Assembly: GCF_007829525.1 (NCBI RefSeq)
Contig: NZ_VLJP01000032.1
Coordinates: 1 to 37,975 of the forward strand
Length of the DNA: 37,975 bases
DNA from: Mesorhizobium sp. J18
GTDB taxonomy: Bacteria; Pseudomonadota; Alphaproteobacteria; Rhizobiales; Rhizobiaceae
Direction of reading: 5' to 3'
Shown here: positions 9,143-17,989 of the stretch, piece after piece
Layout: each line of letters starts with the position of its first letter
Numbering within the stretch: position 1 is the stretch's first letter
Position numbers and translations under genes: made by a program
Notes under the pieces: generated by a model
Seen by the model: the letters and a program-made list of their open reading frames with translations, nothing else
Told to the model about the DNA's origin: nothing
Databases searched by the model: none

Positions 9143-9189
9143 TCACATTATTTGGTGTCGATGCTCGCATCAAACACTAAATATAGTGT
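9143..9189. promoter_or_regulatory. Tandem NrdR boxes upstream of nrdJ
   Basis: Two 16-base boxes resemble the NrdR consensus ACACWATATATWGTGT. The box at 9174-9189 (ACACTAAATATAGTGT) matches all but one position and sits in the perfect palindrome AACACTA/TAGTGTT with four bases between. The box at 9143-9158 (TCACATTATTTGGTGT) matches 12 of 16. They are 15 bp apart, 31 bp centre to centre, i.e. three helical turns, the known arrangement for NrdR. On the minus strand the stronger box contains TATATT, which could be the -10 element it blocks. That implies a leader of roughly 230-260 bases. I saw no cobalamin-riboswitch B12 box (GCCACTG) in that leader. The remaining gene-free sequence (8910-9506) holds only a terminator at 9371-9408. 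Confidence 0.8.
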
Positions 9190-9370
9190 TAACAGCTGGT
9201 TTACGCCACCAAGAAACCCCTCTCTCAACCCGATGTGATAGCACAAAAACATCCCTACCTGCCCGCCGTCGAAAGCAGGCAGTCCCTCGGGAACTCGACA
9301 ACAAATCTGGAAAAAAGACCGGGCTACAGACTTTCCGGCCCACGCTCAAAACTCAAGCGCATGGCCCATA

Positions 9371-9408
9371 AAAGGCGACTCGTTTCCGCCCGTCAAGGAG
9401 TCGTTTTT
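9371..9408. terminator. Bidirectional intrinsic terminator after the phosphate transporter gene
   Basis: AAAGGCGACTC at 9371-9381 pairs with GAGTCGTTTTT at 9398-9408 around a 16-base loop. It has a T run in the plus direction, and AAAGG gives CCTTTT in the minus direction. On the minus strand it lies about 100 bases past the stop of the PiT gene, whose transcript it probably ends. Confidence 0.6.
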
Positions 9409-9506
9409 AGAAGTTTTGTGACCCCAACATCTTGTGTGTCACAGATGTGGATATCGGGGACTACGGATAGCCTGGCTTATGCGCCAAGTGAACGGGAAGC
9501 AGGGGG

Positions 9507-11075
9507 TTAGGTCAGAAGATCGAGGAACACGAATATGCCGGCGGCAAGAGCCGCGGACGCGGGAACGGTCGTCACCCAGGCAGCGACGATCGTACGCACA
9601 TGGGCGCGGCGGACCAGCTTGCGCCTCGCGATCTCCTCGCGTGATACCGCCTTCTCGCCCTCTTCGGCCTCGTCTTCATTGAAATAGACATCCGAAAGAA
9701 TACCGACCGCCTCGCGCTCGGCTTTCAGGCGGATGCCCTTCCTTTCCAGATAGGCCCGCCGGCGCTTGGAATGGGTCGTGTACCATTCGCGGAAGAAGCC
9801 GACACCGAAAACCGCGCCGACAGCCGTATGGGTCGAACTGATCGGCAGACCGAGGGCGGAGGCGATGATGACGGTGATGGCTGCCGAAAGCGCCACGCAG
9901 AAGGCACGCATCGGGTTGAGCTTGGTGATCTGCTCGCCGACCATGCGGATGAGTCTCGGGCCGAACAGCATCAGACCGAGCGAAATACCGAGAGCCCCGA
10001 TGATCATCACCCAGAGGGGGATGGCCACCTCGCCGCTGACCGCTTGCGCCTGCGCCGTGAAGACGATCGCAGCCAGCGGTCCGACCGCATTGGCAACGTC
10101 ATTGGCGCCATGGGCGAAGGAAAGCAGGGCCGCCGAGACGATGAGCGGCAGGTTGAAAAGACGCCGCAGCGACTGGTTGCGGTTTTCCATGCCTTCCGAC
10201 TGGCGGCGGATGAAAGGGCGGGCAAGCACCCAGGTAGCGAAGAAGAAGGCGAGGCCGATCACAGCAGTCATCGCCGGGCCGATATGGATCAGCTTGCCGA
10301 GCCCCTTGGTGGCCAGATAGGCGGCGAACGAACCGGACATGATGGCAAGCAGAAGGGGCACCCAGCGGCGCGCCGCCGTGATCTTGTCGTCCTGATAGAT
10401 GATGGCGTCCTTGATGAAAGCCAGGCACGCCGCCGCGACCACGCCGCCCGTTATGGGCGATATAACCCAGCTCAAGGCTATGCCCGCCATCGTGGACCAG
10501 TCGACGGAGGAGAATCCCGCAGCGGCAATTCCGGCACCGACCACGCCTCCGACGACCGCATGCGTCGTCGAGACCGGAGCGCCGATCCAGGTTGCGAGAT
10601 TGACCCACAGGGCGGAGGAGACGAGCGCCGCCATCATGGCGCGGATGAACACGTCCGGGTCGCCCACGGCGGCGGGATCGATAATGCCCTTCGAGATCGT
10701 ATCGACCACGTCGCCACCGGCGATCAGAGCGCCTGCCGTCTCGAAGACCGCGGCGATCAGCAGCGCCCCGCCCATGGTCAGAGCCTTGGCGCCAACTGCG
10801 GGACCGACATTGTTGGCGACGTCGTTGGCACCGATATTGAGCGCCATATAAGCTCCGATCGCCGCCGCCGCTATGATGACCAGAGAACCGGGAGCGCCAG
10901 CGACATAGACGGAGGCAAAAACGGCCGCGAGCGCCAGGAACAGGAGGCCGAGACCCGGCGCCACGAGTCCGCGAGCCAGGAAGCTTGCAGCCTCCTCGAC
11001 CTGAACGAGCTTGTCGAGATCCTTGTCTAGCGTACGTTTGCGCGGGTCAGCGGCTGTCTCGGCCATGCCTTTCAT
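9507..11075 (-). CDS. pit: Low-affinity inorganic phosphate transporter (PiT family)
   Basis: A 522-residue inner-membrane carrier that imports phosphate (as metal-phosphate) with protons. The two PiT signature repeats are clear: GANDVANNVGP near residue 82 and GANDVANAVGP near 323, each within a bundle of hydrophobic helices. A cytoplasmic charged segment near residues 430-480 (KRRRAYLERKGIRLKAERE) is followed by a last membrane helix. The N-terminus has a charged lead of about 30 residues. An ATG four codons in (MAETAADP) is an equally good start, with AAAGG before it. No phoU-like (DUF47) partner lies beside it, which is common when Pit is encoded separately. It probably ends at the hairpin 9371-9408. 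Confidence 0.93.
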   Translation of the reverse strand: MKGMAETAADPRKRTLDKDLDKLVQVEEAASFLARGLVAPGLGLLFLALAAVFASVYVAGAPGSLVIIAAAAIGAYMALNIGANDVANNVGPAVGAKALTMGGALLIAAVFETAGALIAGGDVVDTISKGIIDPAAVGDPDVFIRAMMAALVSSALWVNLATWIGAPVSTTHAVVGGVVGAGIAAAGFSSVDWSTMAGIALSWVISPITGGVVAAACLAFIKDAIIYQDDKITAARRWVPLLLAIMSGSFAAYLATKGLGKLIHIGPAMTAVIGLAFFFATWVLARPFIRRQSEGMENRNQSLRRLFNLPLIVSAALLSFAHGANDVANAVGPLAAIVFTAQAQAVSGEVAIPLWVMIIGALGISLGLMLFGPRLIRMVGEQITKLNPMRAFCVALSAAITVIIASALGLPISSTHTAVGAVFGVGFFREWYTTHSKRRRAYLERKGIRLKAEREAVGILSDVYFNEDEAEEGEKAVSREEIARRKLVRRAHVRTIVAAWVTTVPASAALAAGIFVFLDLLT

Positions 11076-11180
11076 CTTCTAGGTCCTGAGCCCAATCTGC
11101 GGCGGCCAAATTGCGTGCGGCCCGCGTCGAATTAGGAAAATACCGCTGCTAGAACAAGCCAAGAGGCGAAAGGATCGCGC

Positions 11181-11672
11181 TCAGGCAGCAATTTTTCGTG
11201 GATTATTGCCGAAACGCATGATGATTTCGCCAAGATCAGGCTCATCGACAAGACTAGCCGCCTGCTCGGCACGAAACCACTTGCGCACACGCTTTTTCAT
11301 TTCCGGCCATTTCTTGGCCTCCCGCTCCACCTCGAGGGGAAAGACATGCACCTCACAGCGCCAGGGCAGGCCGCTTGGCTGTTCCTTGTCGTAGAAATAG
11401 CGTCCGACCTCGCTTTCGCCGATCACACCCTTGACGCCGGCCTCTTCTCCGGCCTCGCGCGCGGCGGCATTGTGAAGCGGCTCCTTGCCTTCAGGCCATC
11501 CCTTGGGCAGGACCCAGCGACCGGTTCCGCAGCTTGTCACGAGCATCACCTCGACGCCGCGTCCGGTCTTGCGCCAAGGCAGGGCGGCAGCCTGGATGCG
11601 GGTGGGATTGCCGCCGAAAAGACGCCGGATGTGTTCCGTTATCGTGTTTCGTGTGCCGTGTGAGATCAGCAT
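11181..11672 (-). CDS. NUDIX hydrolase
   Basis: A 163-residue soluble hydrolase of nucleoside-diphosphate-linked compounds. The NUDIX box is complete at residues 58-80: G-WPEGK-E-PLHNAAA-REAGEEAGV fits Gx5Ex7REUxEExGU exactly, with the glutamates that hold the metal. GRWVLPKGW before the box and the RKWF after it resemble the DIPP-like (diphosphoinositol polyphosphate or diadenosine polyphosphate) branch, but the substrate cannot be assigned. The ribosome binding site is weak (GGGA). It lies 105 bases upstream of the phosphate transporter gene on the same strand and may share transcription with it. Confidence 0.9.
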   Translation of the reverse strand: MLISHGTRNTITEHIRRLFGGNPTRIQAAALPWRKTGRGVEVMLVTSCGTGRWVLPKGWPEGKEPLHNAAAREAGEEAGVKGVIGESEVGRYFYDKEQPSGLPWRCEVHVFPLEVEREAKKWPEMKKRVRKWFRAEQAASLVDEPDLGEIIMRFGNNPRKIAA

Positions 11673-11791
11673 TGCTCATTTCCCGCCAGGAGACGGCAAG
11701 AGGGCTGCCGACTCACTTTCGCTTTTCACGGCTAATTTTGTGTTACGAAGCCCAAAAATCAAATCAGGCAGGAAATTGCTGCTTCGAACCA

Positions 11792-12289
11792 TCAGCCGCG
11801 ATGATCTTCCGAGATGGGCTTTTGATAGGTGAAGCCCATGTCCCAGGGGAAATATATCCACGTATCCTGCGAAACCTCGGTGACAAAGGTGTCGACCAGC
11901 GGGCGTCCCTTCGGCTTCGCGTAGATCGTGGCGAAATGCGCCTTTGGAATCATGGCGCGCACGATGGCCGCTGTCTTGCCGGTATCGGTAAGGTCGTCAA
12001 CGATCAGGACATCCTTTCCTTCATTTTCCAGAAGAGAAGGGGTGATCTCCTTGAGGACGACAAGTTCTCCCTGGGCTGTGTAGTCGTGATAGGAGGCGAC
12101 ACAGACGCTTTCGATCAGGCGAATACCCAATTCACGCGAGATGATGGCAGCCGGAACGAGGCCGCCGCGCGTGATGCACACAATGGCCTTCCATTTGCCG
12201 TTGATGCCGGCCAACCGCCATGCAAGCGCGCGTGCATCACGATGAAACTGGTCCCATGAGACCGGAAATGCTTTTTCGGGAAGGGACAT
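11792..12289 (-). CDS. gpt: Xanthine(-guanine) phosphoribosyltransferase
   Basis: A purine-salvage enzyme that joins xanthine or guanine to PRPP to make XMP or GMP. At 165 residues it matches the family length. The type I PRTase PRPP loop is at residues 95-107 ([13 protein letters not shown]), and the N-terminal [10 protein letters not shown] loop near 38-48 is typical of Gpt. The C-terminal WIYFPWDMG stretch fits the family's end. A GGAG lies about 11 bases before the ATG. It has no close operon partner; the nearest genes on both sides are over 100 bases away. Confidence 0.93.
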   Translation of the reverse strand: MSLPEKAFPVSWDQFHRDARALAWRLAGINGKWKAIVCITRGGLVPAAIISRELGIRLIESVCVASYHDYTAQGELVVLKEITPSLLENEGKDVLIVDDLTDTGKTAAIVRAMIPKAHFATIYAKPKGRPLVDTFVTEVSQDTWIYFPWDMGFTYQKPISEDHRG

Positions 12290-12394
12290 GGCTTTCGCAC
12301 TCCGAAAATGCGCCGAAGGCGCGGCTGGAATGCGCGCGGAATTAACTGGAAAAGAGAGGAAAGCGCAAGTCTGCTTTACCGCCGGGGGCTCGCT

Positions 12395-13237
12395 TCAGCG
12401 CGACATGAATGTCGGAATCGGCATGGATTCCAGAATGGTCCGCGTCACGCCGCCGAAGAAGAACTCCTTCAGGCGCGAGCCTCCATAGGCGCCCATGACC
12501 AGAAGGTCGGCGTCTGTGTCGGATACACGGTTCTCTATGACCTCGGCATGGGACATGCCGCCCGATTCCTCGGAACTGTAGGTGACCTTCACGCCATGAC
12601 GGGCGAGGGCGGCGGCTATCTCGGCCCCGGCGACGCTGGCGTCCTGCTTGTAGCTGTCCTTCGGATCGACGCTCAGCACCTCGACGCTTTCCGCCTCCTT
12701 CATGAAGGGGAGCGCATCGAAGGCCGCCCTGGACGCTTCCCGGCTTCCATTCCAGGCGAGCAGCACCTTTTTGAACTCCGGTCGCGGCTGCGCGATGGAA
12801 TAGGGGACGAAAAGGACCGGCCTGCCGGTTTCGAAAAGCAGAATCTCGACATTGCCGACGGCGCGGGACGGCGCCTCCGGATTTATCTGCTGTGCAATCA
12901 CCAGATCGGCGGAACGGGCGCTTTCCCGCGCGGAAAGGCAGGAATCGCCAGAGATATTCTCCATGCCGCGCCACTCGAAGGCAATATCTTCCTGCTCGAC
13001 GCGGGAGGTGAACAATGCCCGCATCTGTTGCAGCCTTGTTTCCATGGCCTCCTCGCTAGCCATGCTGAAATCGACCACCGGCCCGCCCATGGGCGTCGCA
13101 TAGACCATGGGCAAGGCTTCAGCATGAAGACCGATGAGATGGCTGGAGTGGCGCGCTGCGAGCGGGATGGCGAAATCGAGCACCCGATGCGCATCATCCT
13201 CACTTTGAAGTACGGCAAGTAAGGTCTTGTAAGTCAT
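12395..13237 (-). CDS. Universal stress protein, two UspA domains
   Basis: A 280-residue cytoplasmic protein made of two Usp domains in tandem (about 1-145 and 150-280). The second carries an ATP-binding-like G-x2-G-x9-G motif, MGAYGGSRLKEFFFGG, near residues 252-267, though the usual final G-S/T is G-V. The first domain appears degenerate. The family helps cells survive starvation or stress; the specific role is unknown. A strong AGGAGG lies seven bases before the ATG. The upstream neighbour is the CinA-like gene on the same strand, 180 bases away with a possible weak terminator between them. Confidence 0.92.
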   Translation of the reverse strand: MTYKTLLAVLQSEDDAHRVLDFAIPLAARHSSHLIGLHAEALPMVYATPMGGPVVDFSMASEEAMETRLQQMRALFTSRVEQEDIAFEWRGMENISGDSCLSARESARSADLVIAQQINPEAPSRAVGNVEILLFETGRPVLFVPYSIAQPRPEFKKVLLAWNGSREASRAAFDALPFMKEAESVEVLSVDPKDSYKQDASVAGAEIAAALARHGVKVTYSSEESGGMSHAEVIENRVSDTDADLLVMGAYGGSRLKEFFFGGVTRTILESMPIPTFMSR

Positions 13238-13282
13238 TGCATCCTCCTGACCGTTGAGGATAAGCGGCGCAGCAAGACAACA

Positions 13283-13307
13283 AGCGGAAGCAGGCGCTGG
13301 TTCCGCT
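13283..13307 (-). terminator. Possible terminator after the CinA-like gene
   Basis: AGCGGAA at 13283-13289 pairs with TTCCGCT at 13301-13307. On the minus strand the hairpin is followed by TTGTTGTCTTG, a poor U-tract. It lies between the CinA-like gene and the Usp gene. Confidence 0.3.
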
Positions 13308-13416
13308 CAGTGTTTTGCGGACACCCGACAGATCAGCAATCTACACCAAGATCGCCCAGGATTACAGCGATAGCTGCCGTACACATCTGGCCCTGGCTCC
13401 AGCCCGTGGGCGGCGG

Positions 13417-14157
13417 TTAGCCCTCGGCTGCAAGTTCGGCGATCATGGCCTCCACTTCCGCCTTGGCGGCATCCAGAGTTTCCTGCGAGCGCGAGCGGAT
13501 GACAAGTTCGGTCCAGAAACTGCCGTCCTGATATTTCGGATAGGACCCGATGATTGTTTCCGGATTTGCCTTTTGAATCTCGCCGAGCCTGCCGCCGATG
13601 GTCCCTTCCGGATAGGGGCAATGGACAGTGACAGAAAGCAGCCTCGCGCCGGTCCTTAGTGTCGGAATGACGTTGTCGAGCATGGCCTGGAAGATGGCTG
13701 GCACACCGGCCATGACATGGACATTGCCGATGCGGAAGCCGGGCGCCAGCGAGATCGGGTTGTCGATATGCTCGGCGCCCACAGGCATGCGCGCCATGCG
13801 CTTGCGCGCCTCGGTGAATTCCATGCCGCGCGCGGCATAGTGCTTCTCCAGCATTGCATAGGCGCGGGCATCGTATTCGCAGGGCACGCCGAAGGCACGG
13901 GCGATCGAATCTGCGGTGATATCGTCATGGGTCGGGCCGATGCCGCCGGTCGTGAAGACGTAGGTATAGCGTTTGCGCAGCGCGTTGACCGCATCGGCTA
14001 TCGCTTCCTCGTCATCGGCGACGATGCGGACCTCCTTCAGGTCTATGCCGACGGCAGTCATCATATCCGCGAGATGGCCGATATTGCGGTCCTTTGTCCG
14101 GCCGGAAAGGATTTCATCGCCGATTACCAGCATTCCGGCCGTAACAATTTCCGACAT
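13417..14157 (-). CDS. CinA N-terminal / MoaB-like molybdopterin-binding domain protein
   Basis: A 246-residue protein from the MoCF_biosynth (MoaB/CinA-N) family. MLVIGDEILSGRTKDRN at residues 8-24 and TTGGIGPTHDDIT near 69-81 are the nucleotide/pterin-binding signature of the family. It lacks the C-terminal deamidase domain of full CinA, which is usual for the short alphaproteobacterial form. The exact substrate is uncertain; relatives act on molybdopterin or on damaged pyridine nucleotides. I chose the ATG at 14157 (MSEIVTAG) because TGAGGA lies eight bases before it; the frame stays open upstream to 14268, but that part shows no family similarity. It is divergent from wrbA. Confidence 0.88.
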   Translation of the reverse strand: MSEIVTAGMLVIGDEILSGRTKDRNIGHLADMMTAVGIDLKEVRIVADDEEAIADAVNALRKRYTYVFTTGGIGPTHDDITADSIARAFGVPCEYDARAYAMLEKHYAARGMEFTEARKRMARMPVGAEHIDNPISLAPGFRIGNVHVMAGVPAIFQAMLDNVIPTLRTGARLLSVTVHCPYPEGTIGGRLGEIQKANPETIIGSYPKYQDGSFWTELVIRSRSQETLDAAKAEVEAMIAELAAEG

Positions 14158-14323
14158 CGCGCGTTCCTCACTCTGACCCGGACGAGATAGACCCGCCCGC
14201 AGGCAAGGGCAATGGTCTTCAAATGGTGAACGGTCTGTGTCCGACACCGCGTTTGAGAATGCGGGCACGGCGGGATAGATCGGAAAGAAGCAGCCGGCAG
14301 CGGCGGAAAAGGAGAAAGGCCAG

Positions 14324-14923
14324 ATGGCGAAGATACTCGTGCTCTACTATTCGAGCTGGGGACATATGGAGGCGATGGCGAAGGCCGCTGCCGAAGGTGC
14401 ACGCGAAGCCGGCGCCGACGTGACGATCAAACGGGTTCCCGAACTCGTTCCCGAGGAAGTCGCCAAGGCCGCTCACTACAAGCTCGACCAGGAAGCGCCG
14501 ATCGCCGATCCGCTGGAGCTGGAGAACTATGACGGCTTCATTTTCGGCCTTTCGACACGCTATGGGGCGATGGCCTCGCAGCTCAAGAATTTCCTCGACC
14601 AGACGGGCCCGCTCTGGGCCAAGGGCGCGCTTGTGAACAAGGTTGCGACGGTCATGTCCTCGACCTCGACCCAGCATGGCGGCGCCGAGATGGCGATCGT
14701 GCAGGCGCAATGGTCGCTGCAGCATCACGGCATGATCATCGTGCCGCTGTCCTATGCCTATCAGGGTCAGATGGGCAACGATGTCGTGCGCGGCGGTTCG
14801 CCATACGGCATGACCACCACCACCGAAGGTGATGGCTCGCGCATGCCTTCCGAGCAGGAATTGGAGGGTGCGAAATTCCAGGGCAAACGGCTTGCAGAGA
14901 TTGCAGGCAAGCTGCACGGCTGA
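14324..14923 (+). CDS. wrbA: NAD(P)H:quinone oxidoreductase, WrbA type IV
   Basis: An FMN-dependent flavodoxin-fold enzyme that reduces quinones by two electrons, protecting against semiquinone radicals. At 199 residues it is the usual WrbA length. [15 protein letters not shown] at residues 5-19 is the FMN phosphate loop, [16 protein letters not shown] near 85-100 holds the flavin, and GGSPYGMTT near 158-166 is a WrbA signature. GGAGAAAGG stands just before the ATG. It is monocistronic: a strong terminator follows within 20 bases. Confidence 0.96.
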   Translation: MAKILVLYYSSWGHMEAMAKAAAEGAREAGADVTIKRVPELVPEEVAKAAHYKLDQEAPIADPLELENYDGFIFGLSTRYGAMASQLKNFLDQTGPLWAKGALVNKVATVMSSTSTQHGGAEMAIVQAQWSLQHHGMIIVPLSYAYQGQMGNDVVRGGSPYGMTTTTEGDGSRMPSEQELEGAKFQGKRLAEIAGKLHG

Positions 14924-14940
14924 GGGCGGCCGGGCATGAA

Positions 14941-14970
14941 ACGGGCGCCTTCGGGCGCCCGTTTTATTTT
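14941..14970 (+). terminator. Rho-independent terminator of wrbA
   Basis: ACGGGCGCC and GGCGCCCGT form a perfect 9-bp stem with a TTCG tetraloop, followed by TTTATTTT. It starts 18 bases after the wrbA stop codon. Confidence 0.95.
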
Positions 14971-15027
14971 GTGGCCTGTGCCAGCTTGTTGGGCACATGT
15001 CAGGACGGCACTTGTGAACTGATCGCT

Positions 15028-15123
15028 GTGATCCACGTGACGCCGTTTTTGTCGCTCGCGCTTTATGTGTTGGCGTTGATCGGTTATTCCATCATAACCT
15101 GGCGCGACAGACCACGTTCCTGA
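15028..15123 (+). CDS. Possible 31-residue membrane peptide
   Basis: A short frame from a GTG encodes 31 residues: a start of VTPFLSLALYVLALIGYSII, which is one good transmembrane helix, and then TWRDRPRS, a basic end expected in the cytoplasm. It lies between the wrbA terminator and tRNA-Leu. The frame is open further up to a TTG at 14989. No good ribosome binding site is visible before any start, so it is a weak call. The hydrophobic-then-basic layout is the main evidence. Confidence 0.3.
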   Translation: MIHVTPFLSLALYVLALIGYSIITWRDRPRS

Positions 15124-15185
15124 GGCTGGCGCCGTTGCGGACTGAATGCTAACAACGGCACGCCCGCCCGGGGTGGCGGGAATCT

Positions 15186-15270
15186 GCTGGCGTGGCGAAA
15201 CTGGTAAACGCAGCGGACTTAAAATCCGCCGTCTTGCGACTTACGGGTTCAAGTCCCGTCGCCAGCACCA
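15186..15270 (+). tRNA. tRNA-Leu (anticodon TAA)
   Basis: An 85-base class II tRNA with encoded CCA. The acceptor stem is GCTGGCG/CGCCAGC. The anticodon stem GCGGA/TCCGC encloses the loop CTTAAAA, so the anticodon is TAA and it reads UUA leucine codons. A long variable arm (CGTCTTGCGACTTACG region) and the T loop GGTTCAAGTCCC fit leucine. The 3' end is six bases before the end of the convergent hydrolase gene. Confidence 0.97.
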
Positions 15271-15275
15271 ATCAA

Positions 15276-16529
15276 TCAACGCGAAGCCTGGCCGCCACCT
15301 ACCGCGATATTGATGACCTCGAGCGGCGTCGTGATGATGATCTCAGCGGCTGAGGTGAGCGTCTGGCCAAGCCCCTGCGCCAGCGAGCCGATTCGGTTGG
15401 TGATCTCGCTCTCCGTCTCGTTCAGATCATCGGGGGTGCTGAGATGTTCGCCAAGCAGGCGGACCAGAACCGGATTGTCGGCGAACTTGGTGTGGTTGAG
15501 CCGGTCGCCAGCGGACATGGCGGTAAGATCGACGACGGTAACGCCATAGCGAGCGAGGTCCTGGGCATCGGCATAGTCGCCCACGCGCGGGCGGTTGCCG
15601 GCGATGAAGCCTGATACGTTCAGGGCCCGGTCATTGGCCGAGGTCATCACGAAGAATGGCTTTTCAGGCTTGCCGTAGCGCCGCATCTGGCTCTTGAAGA
15701 CGTCGACGTCGATGTCCGGCGAGGCCAGAACGACGTCGCCGAGCTTTCCGTTCAGGTCACGATGACCGGTGATCGCCAGTTGCCGCAGCGCCTCCATCGT
15801 CACCCAATTGCCCATGGAATGAGCCACGACATCGATCCGTTTCGCTCCGGAACGGGAGACGAGCAGCAGCGTCTTCTCCAGTGCGTCGCGCGCAGCCGAA
15901 GCGCTGTTGCTGTCATAGACATAGTCGAGCGTGCGTCCCGCAGAAGCCCAGGAGAACAGGATCGGTGTGCCGCCATAGCCCGCGTCGTGGACGATCTGGG
16001 TCATCCGGTAGACCGCGTTGTCGAAGCTTGTATTGTAGCCGTGGATGAAGACCAGCGCGCGACCGTCATGGCTGGCGACGTTGTCGCGCAGGGCAGCCAG
16101 GAAGGCTTCGTCGCCACCATAGCCCTCCACACGCAGGGCAGTGAAATAACGCGCGGGATCGCCGACATCCGGATTTATCGGCCGCTCGATCTCGGCAGGC
16201 TTGTGAATTGCCGGGACGCTGATATCGACCCGTGCATAGGAAAGCTCGGCAGACCGCCTGCCGCCGAACACCGCCCGCGGTTCTCGGGCCGGTTCGCGTG
16301 TCGTGGCGACGAAAATCTCATGCTTCCCGGCAATCTTCGAGGCGGGCACCTCCGCGATGGTTCGGCTGACGAGATCCCGGGCCGGTTGGCTCGCGCATCC
16401 CGCCAGTGCTGTGACGCAAATGAGCAGGAATACCCGGAAGCGGGACGCAGATGGCAGGTTGCTCAAGTACATCCGGGATTGTCTTGGGTCTGTTCTGGTG
16501 TCTCGTGTGCGGTCGGCCGACGCGACCAT
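15276..16529 (-). CDS. Alpha/beta hydrolase lipoprotein (DUF900 type)
   Basis: A 417-residue probable lipoprotein of the DUF900 alpha/beta hydrolase family. The N-terminus has a hydrophobic stretch then VTALAGC, a lipobox with the modified cysteine at residue 45. The nucleophile elbow is VVAHSMGNW, and FIHGYNTSFD before it should form the oxyanion region. The substrate is unknown; relatives are esterase-like. The ATG at 16529 has AGGAG about nine bases before it, but the ATG at 16472 would give a shorter, more usual signal peptide. It is convergent with tRNA-Leu and divergent from ilvA. Confidence 0.88.
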   Translation of the reverse strand: MVASADRTRDTRTDPRQSRMYLSNLPSASRFRVFLLICVTALAGCASQPARDLVSRTIAEVPASKIAGKHEIFVATTREPAREPRAVFGGRRSAELSYARVDISVPAIHKPAEIERPINPDVGDPARYFTALRVEGYGGDEAFLAALRDNVASHDGRALVFIHGYNTSFDNAVYRMTQIVHDAGYGGTPILFSWASAGRTLDYVYDSNSASAARDALEKTLLLVSRSGAKRIDVVAHSMGNWVTMEALRQLAITGHRDLNGKLGDVVLASPDIDVDVFKSQMRRYGKPEKPFFVMTSANDRALNVSGFIAGNRPRVGDYADAQDLARYGVTVVDLTAMSAGDRLNHTKFADNPVLVRLLGEHLSTPDDLNETESEITNRIGSLAQGLGQTLTSAAEIIITTPLEVINIAVGGGQASR

Positions 16530-16735
16530 GCCGTCGACACTCCTGATACAGATAAAGGCCTCTTCGGTCCATCACGCCCTGTCTCTTCAGGCTGATTGGA
16601 CGCCCGGATGTGATTTCTTTGCATCAACAGGCTGAGGCCCCGCCACTATGCATGCGGGAGTGGCGGCATGCGCCGCGATGTGCGATAGCCCGTTGCCTGT
16701 GGGAAGCATGGAGACGGCAGGAGCAGGGCAGGGCG

Positions 16736-17989
16736 ATGAGCACGTTTGTGGAGAAGGTGGCCGAGGCGGCCGAGGCGCTACGATCGCTGTTTCCGGCAAC
16801 ACCGCTGCAGGAGAATGACTATCTTTCCAGGAAGACCGGTGCGCGCATTCTCTTGAAACGCGAGGACCTTACACCGGTGCGCTCCTACAAGATCCGCGGA
16901 GCGTTCAACTTCTTCCGCAAGGCGCTTGCGAAGGGCGAAGCGCCGGAATCCTTCGTCTGCGCTTCGGCCGGCAACCATGCCCAGGGCTTCGCCTATGTCT
17001 GTCGCCATTTCGGCCGTCGCGGCGTGGTCTTCATGCCGGTCACCACGCCACAGCAGAAGATCGACAAGACGCGGCTTTTCGGCGGAGATTTCGTGGAAAT
17101 CCGCCTGATCGGCGATTTCTTCGACGACTGCTATCACGCCGCCCAGGAATTCTCGGTGGCGGAAGGCGGAATGATGGTGCCGCCCTTCGACCACAAGGAC
17201 ATCATCGAGGGGCAGGCGACCGTGGCATATGAAATCGCCTCCCAGCTTGGCCAGGACGAAGCCGATCTTGTCATCCTGCCGGTGGGCGGTGGCGGGCTGG
17301 CGGCGGGAGTCACGCACTATCTGCACCAAAAGGGTGCTTCGACGGATTTCCGCTTCGCAGAACCGGCCGGCGCACCCAGCCTCCAGGCAGCACTTGGCAA
17401 GGGCCGCCGGGTGAAGCTGGAGACAGTGGATAACTTCGTCGACGGCGCTGCGGTGGCCGAGATCGGCCGCGAGCCCTTGCGGCACCTCAAGGATTTCGCG
17501 CCGGAAGCCGTGCGTCTGGTGCCGGAGAACCGGCTCTGTGCCACCATCATCGAGATGCTCAATATCGAGGGCGTCGTGCTGGAGCCCGCCGGCGCGCTCG
17601 GCATCGACGCGCTGAAGGATTTTTCTCGCAAGGATCTGAAGGGCAAGACCGTCGTCGCTGTCGTCTCCGGCGGCAATTTCGATTTCGAGCGCCTGCCGGA
17701 GGTGAAGGAGAGGGCGCTGCGCTTCGAGGGCAAGAAGAAATATTTCATTTTTCGTTTCCCGCAGCGGCCGGGCGCATTGCGCGATTTCCTGCAACTGATG
17801 GGGCCGGACGACGACATAACCCGCTTCGAATATCTCAAGAAGTCGGCGCGCAATTTCGGCTCGGTGCTTATCGGCATCGAGACGAAGGACCGGAAGAATT
17901 TCGGGATACTGCGCAAGCGCTTCGATGAAGCGGGCTGGGCCTATCAGGACATCACCGACAACGAGACGATCGCGGGCCTGATCATATGA
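16736..17989 (+). CDS. ilvA: Threonine ammonia-lyase (threonine dehydratase)
   Basis: A PLP enzyme that turns threonine into 2-oxobutanoate, the first step of isoleucine synthesis. At 417 residues it is the short form with one ACT-like regulatory domain. The PLP lysine is in SYKIRGAFN (Lys52). The glycine-rich phosphate loop PVGGGGLAAG lies near residue 182. The C-terminal ~85 residues (from KKYFIFRFPQRPG) resemble the regulatory ACT domain that senses isoleucine. I chose the ATG at 16736 because the frame upstream shows no family similarity and a GGAG and AGGGCAGGG purine run precede it. The stop is followed by a 314-base gap before the helicase. Confidence 0.95.
   Translation: MSTFVEKVAEAAEALRSLFPATPLQENDYLSRKTGARILLKREDLTPVRSYKIRGAFNFFRKALAKGEAPESFVCASAGNHAQGFAYVCRHFGRRGVVFMPVTTPQQKIDKTRLFGGDFVEIRLIGDFFDDCYHAAQEFSVAEGGMMVPPFDHKDIIEGQATVAYEIASQLGQDEADLVILPVGGGGLAAGVTHYLHQKGASTDFRFAEPAGAPSLQAALGKGRRVKLETVDNFVDGAAVAEIGREPLRHLKDFAPEAVRLVPENRLCATIIEMLNIEGVVLEPAGALGIDALKDFSRKDLKGKTVVAVVSGGNFDFERLPEVKERALRFEGKKKYFIFRFPQRPGALRDFLQLMGPDDDITRFEYLKKSARNFGSVLIGIETKDRKNFGILRKRFDEAGWAYQDITDNETIAGLII

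Noticed and set aside
9235-9510. 91-codon plus-strand frame between nrdJ and the phosphate transporter gene
   Set aside because: No ribosome binding site, and it runs through the terminator hairpin at 9371-9408; random composition.
9771-11030. Long plus-strand frame opposite the phosphate transporter (419 codons, Arg/Asp/Gly-rich)
   Set aside because: The minus-strand protein has both PiT signatures; the opposite frame is highly charged and lacks features.
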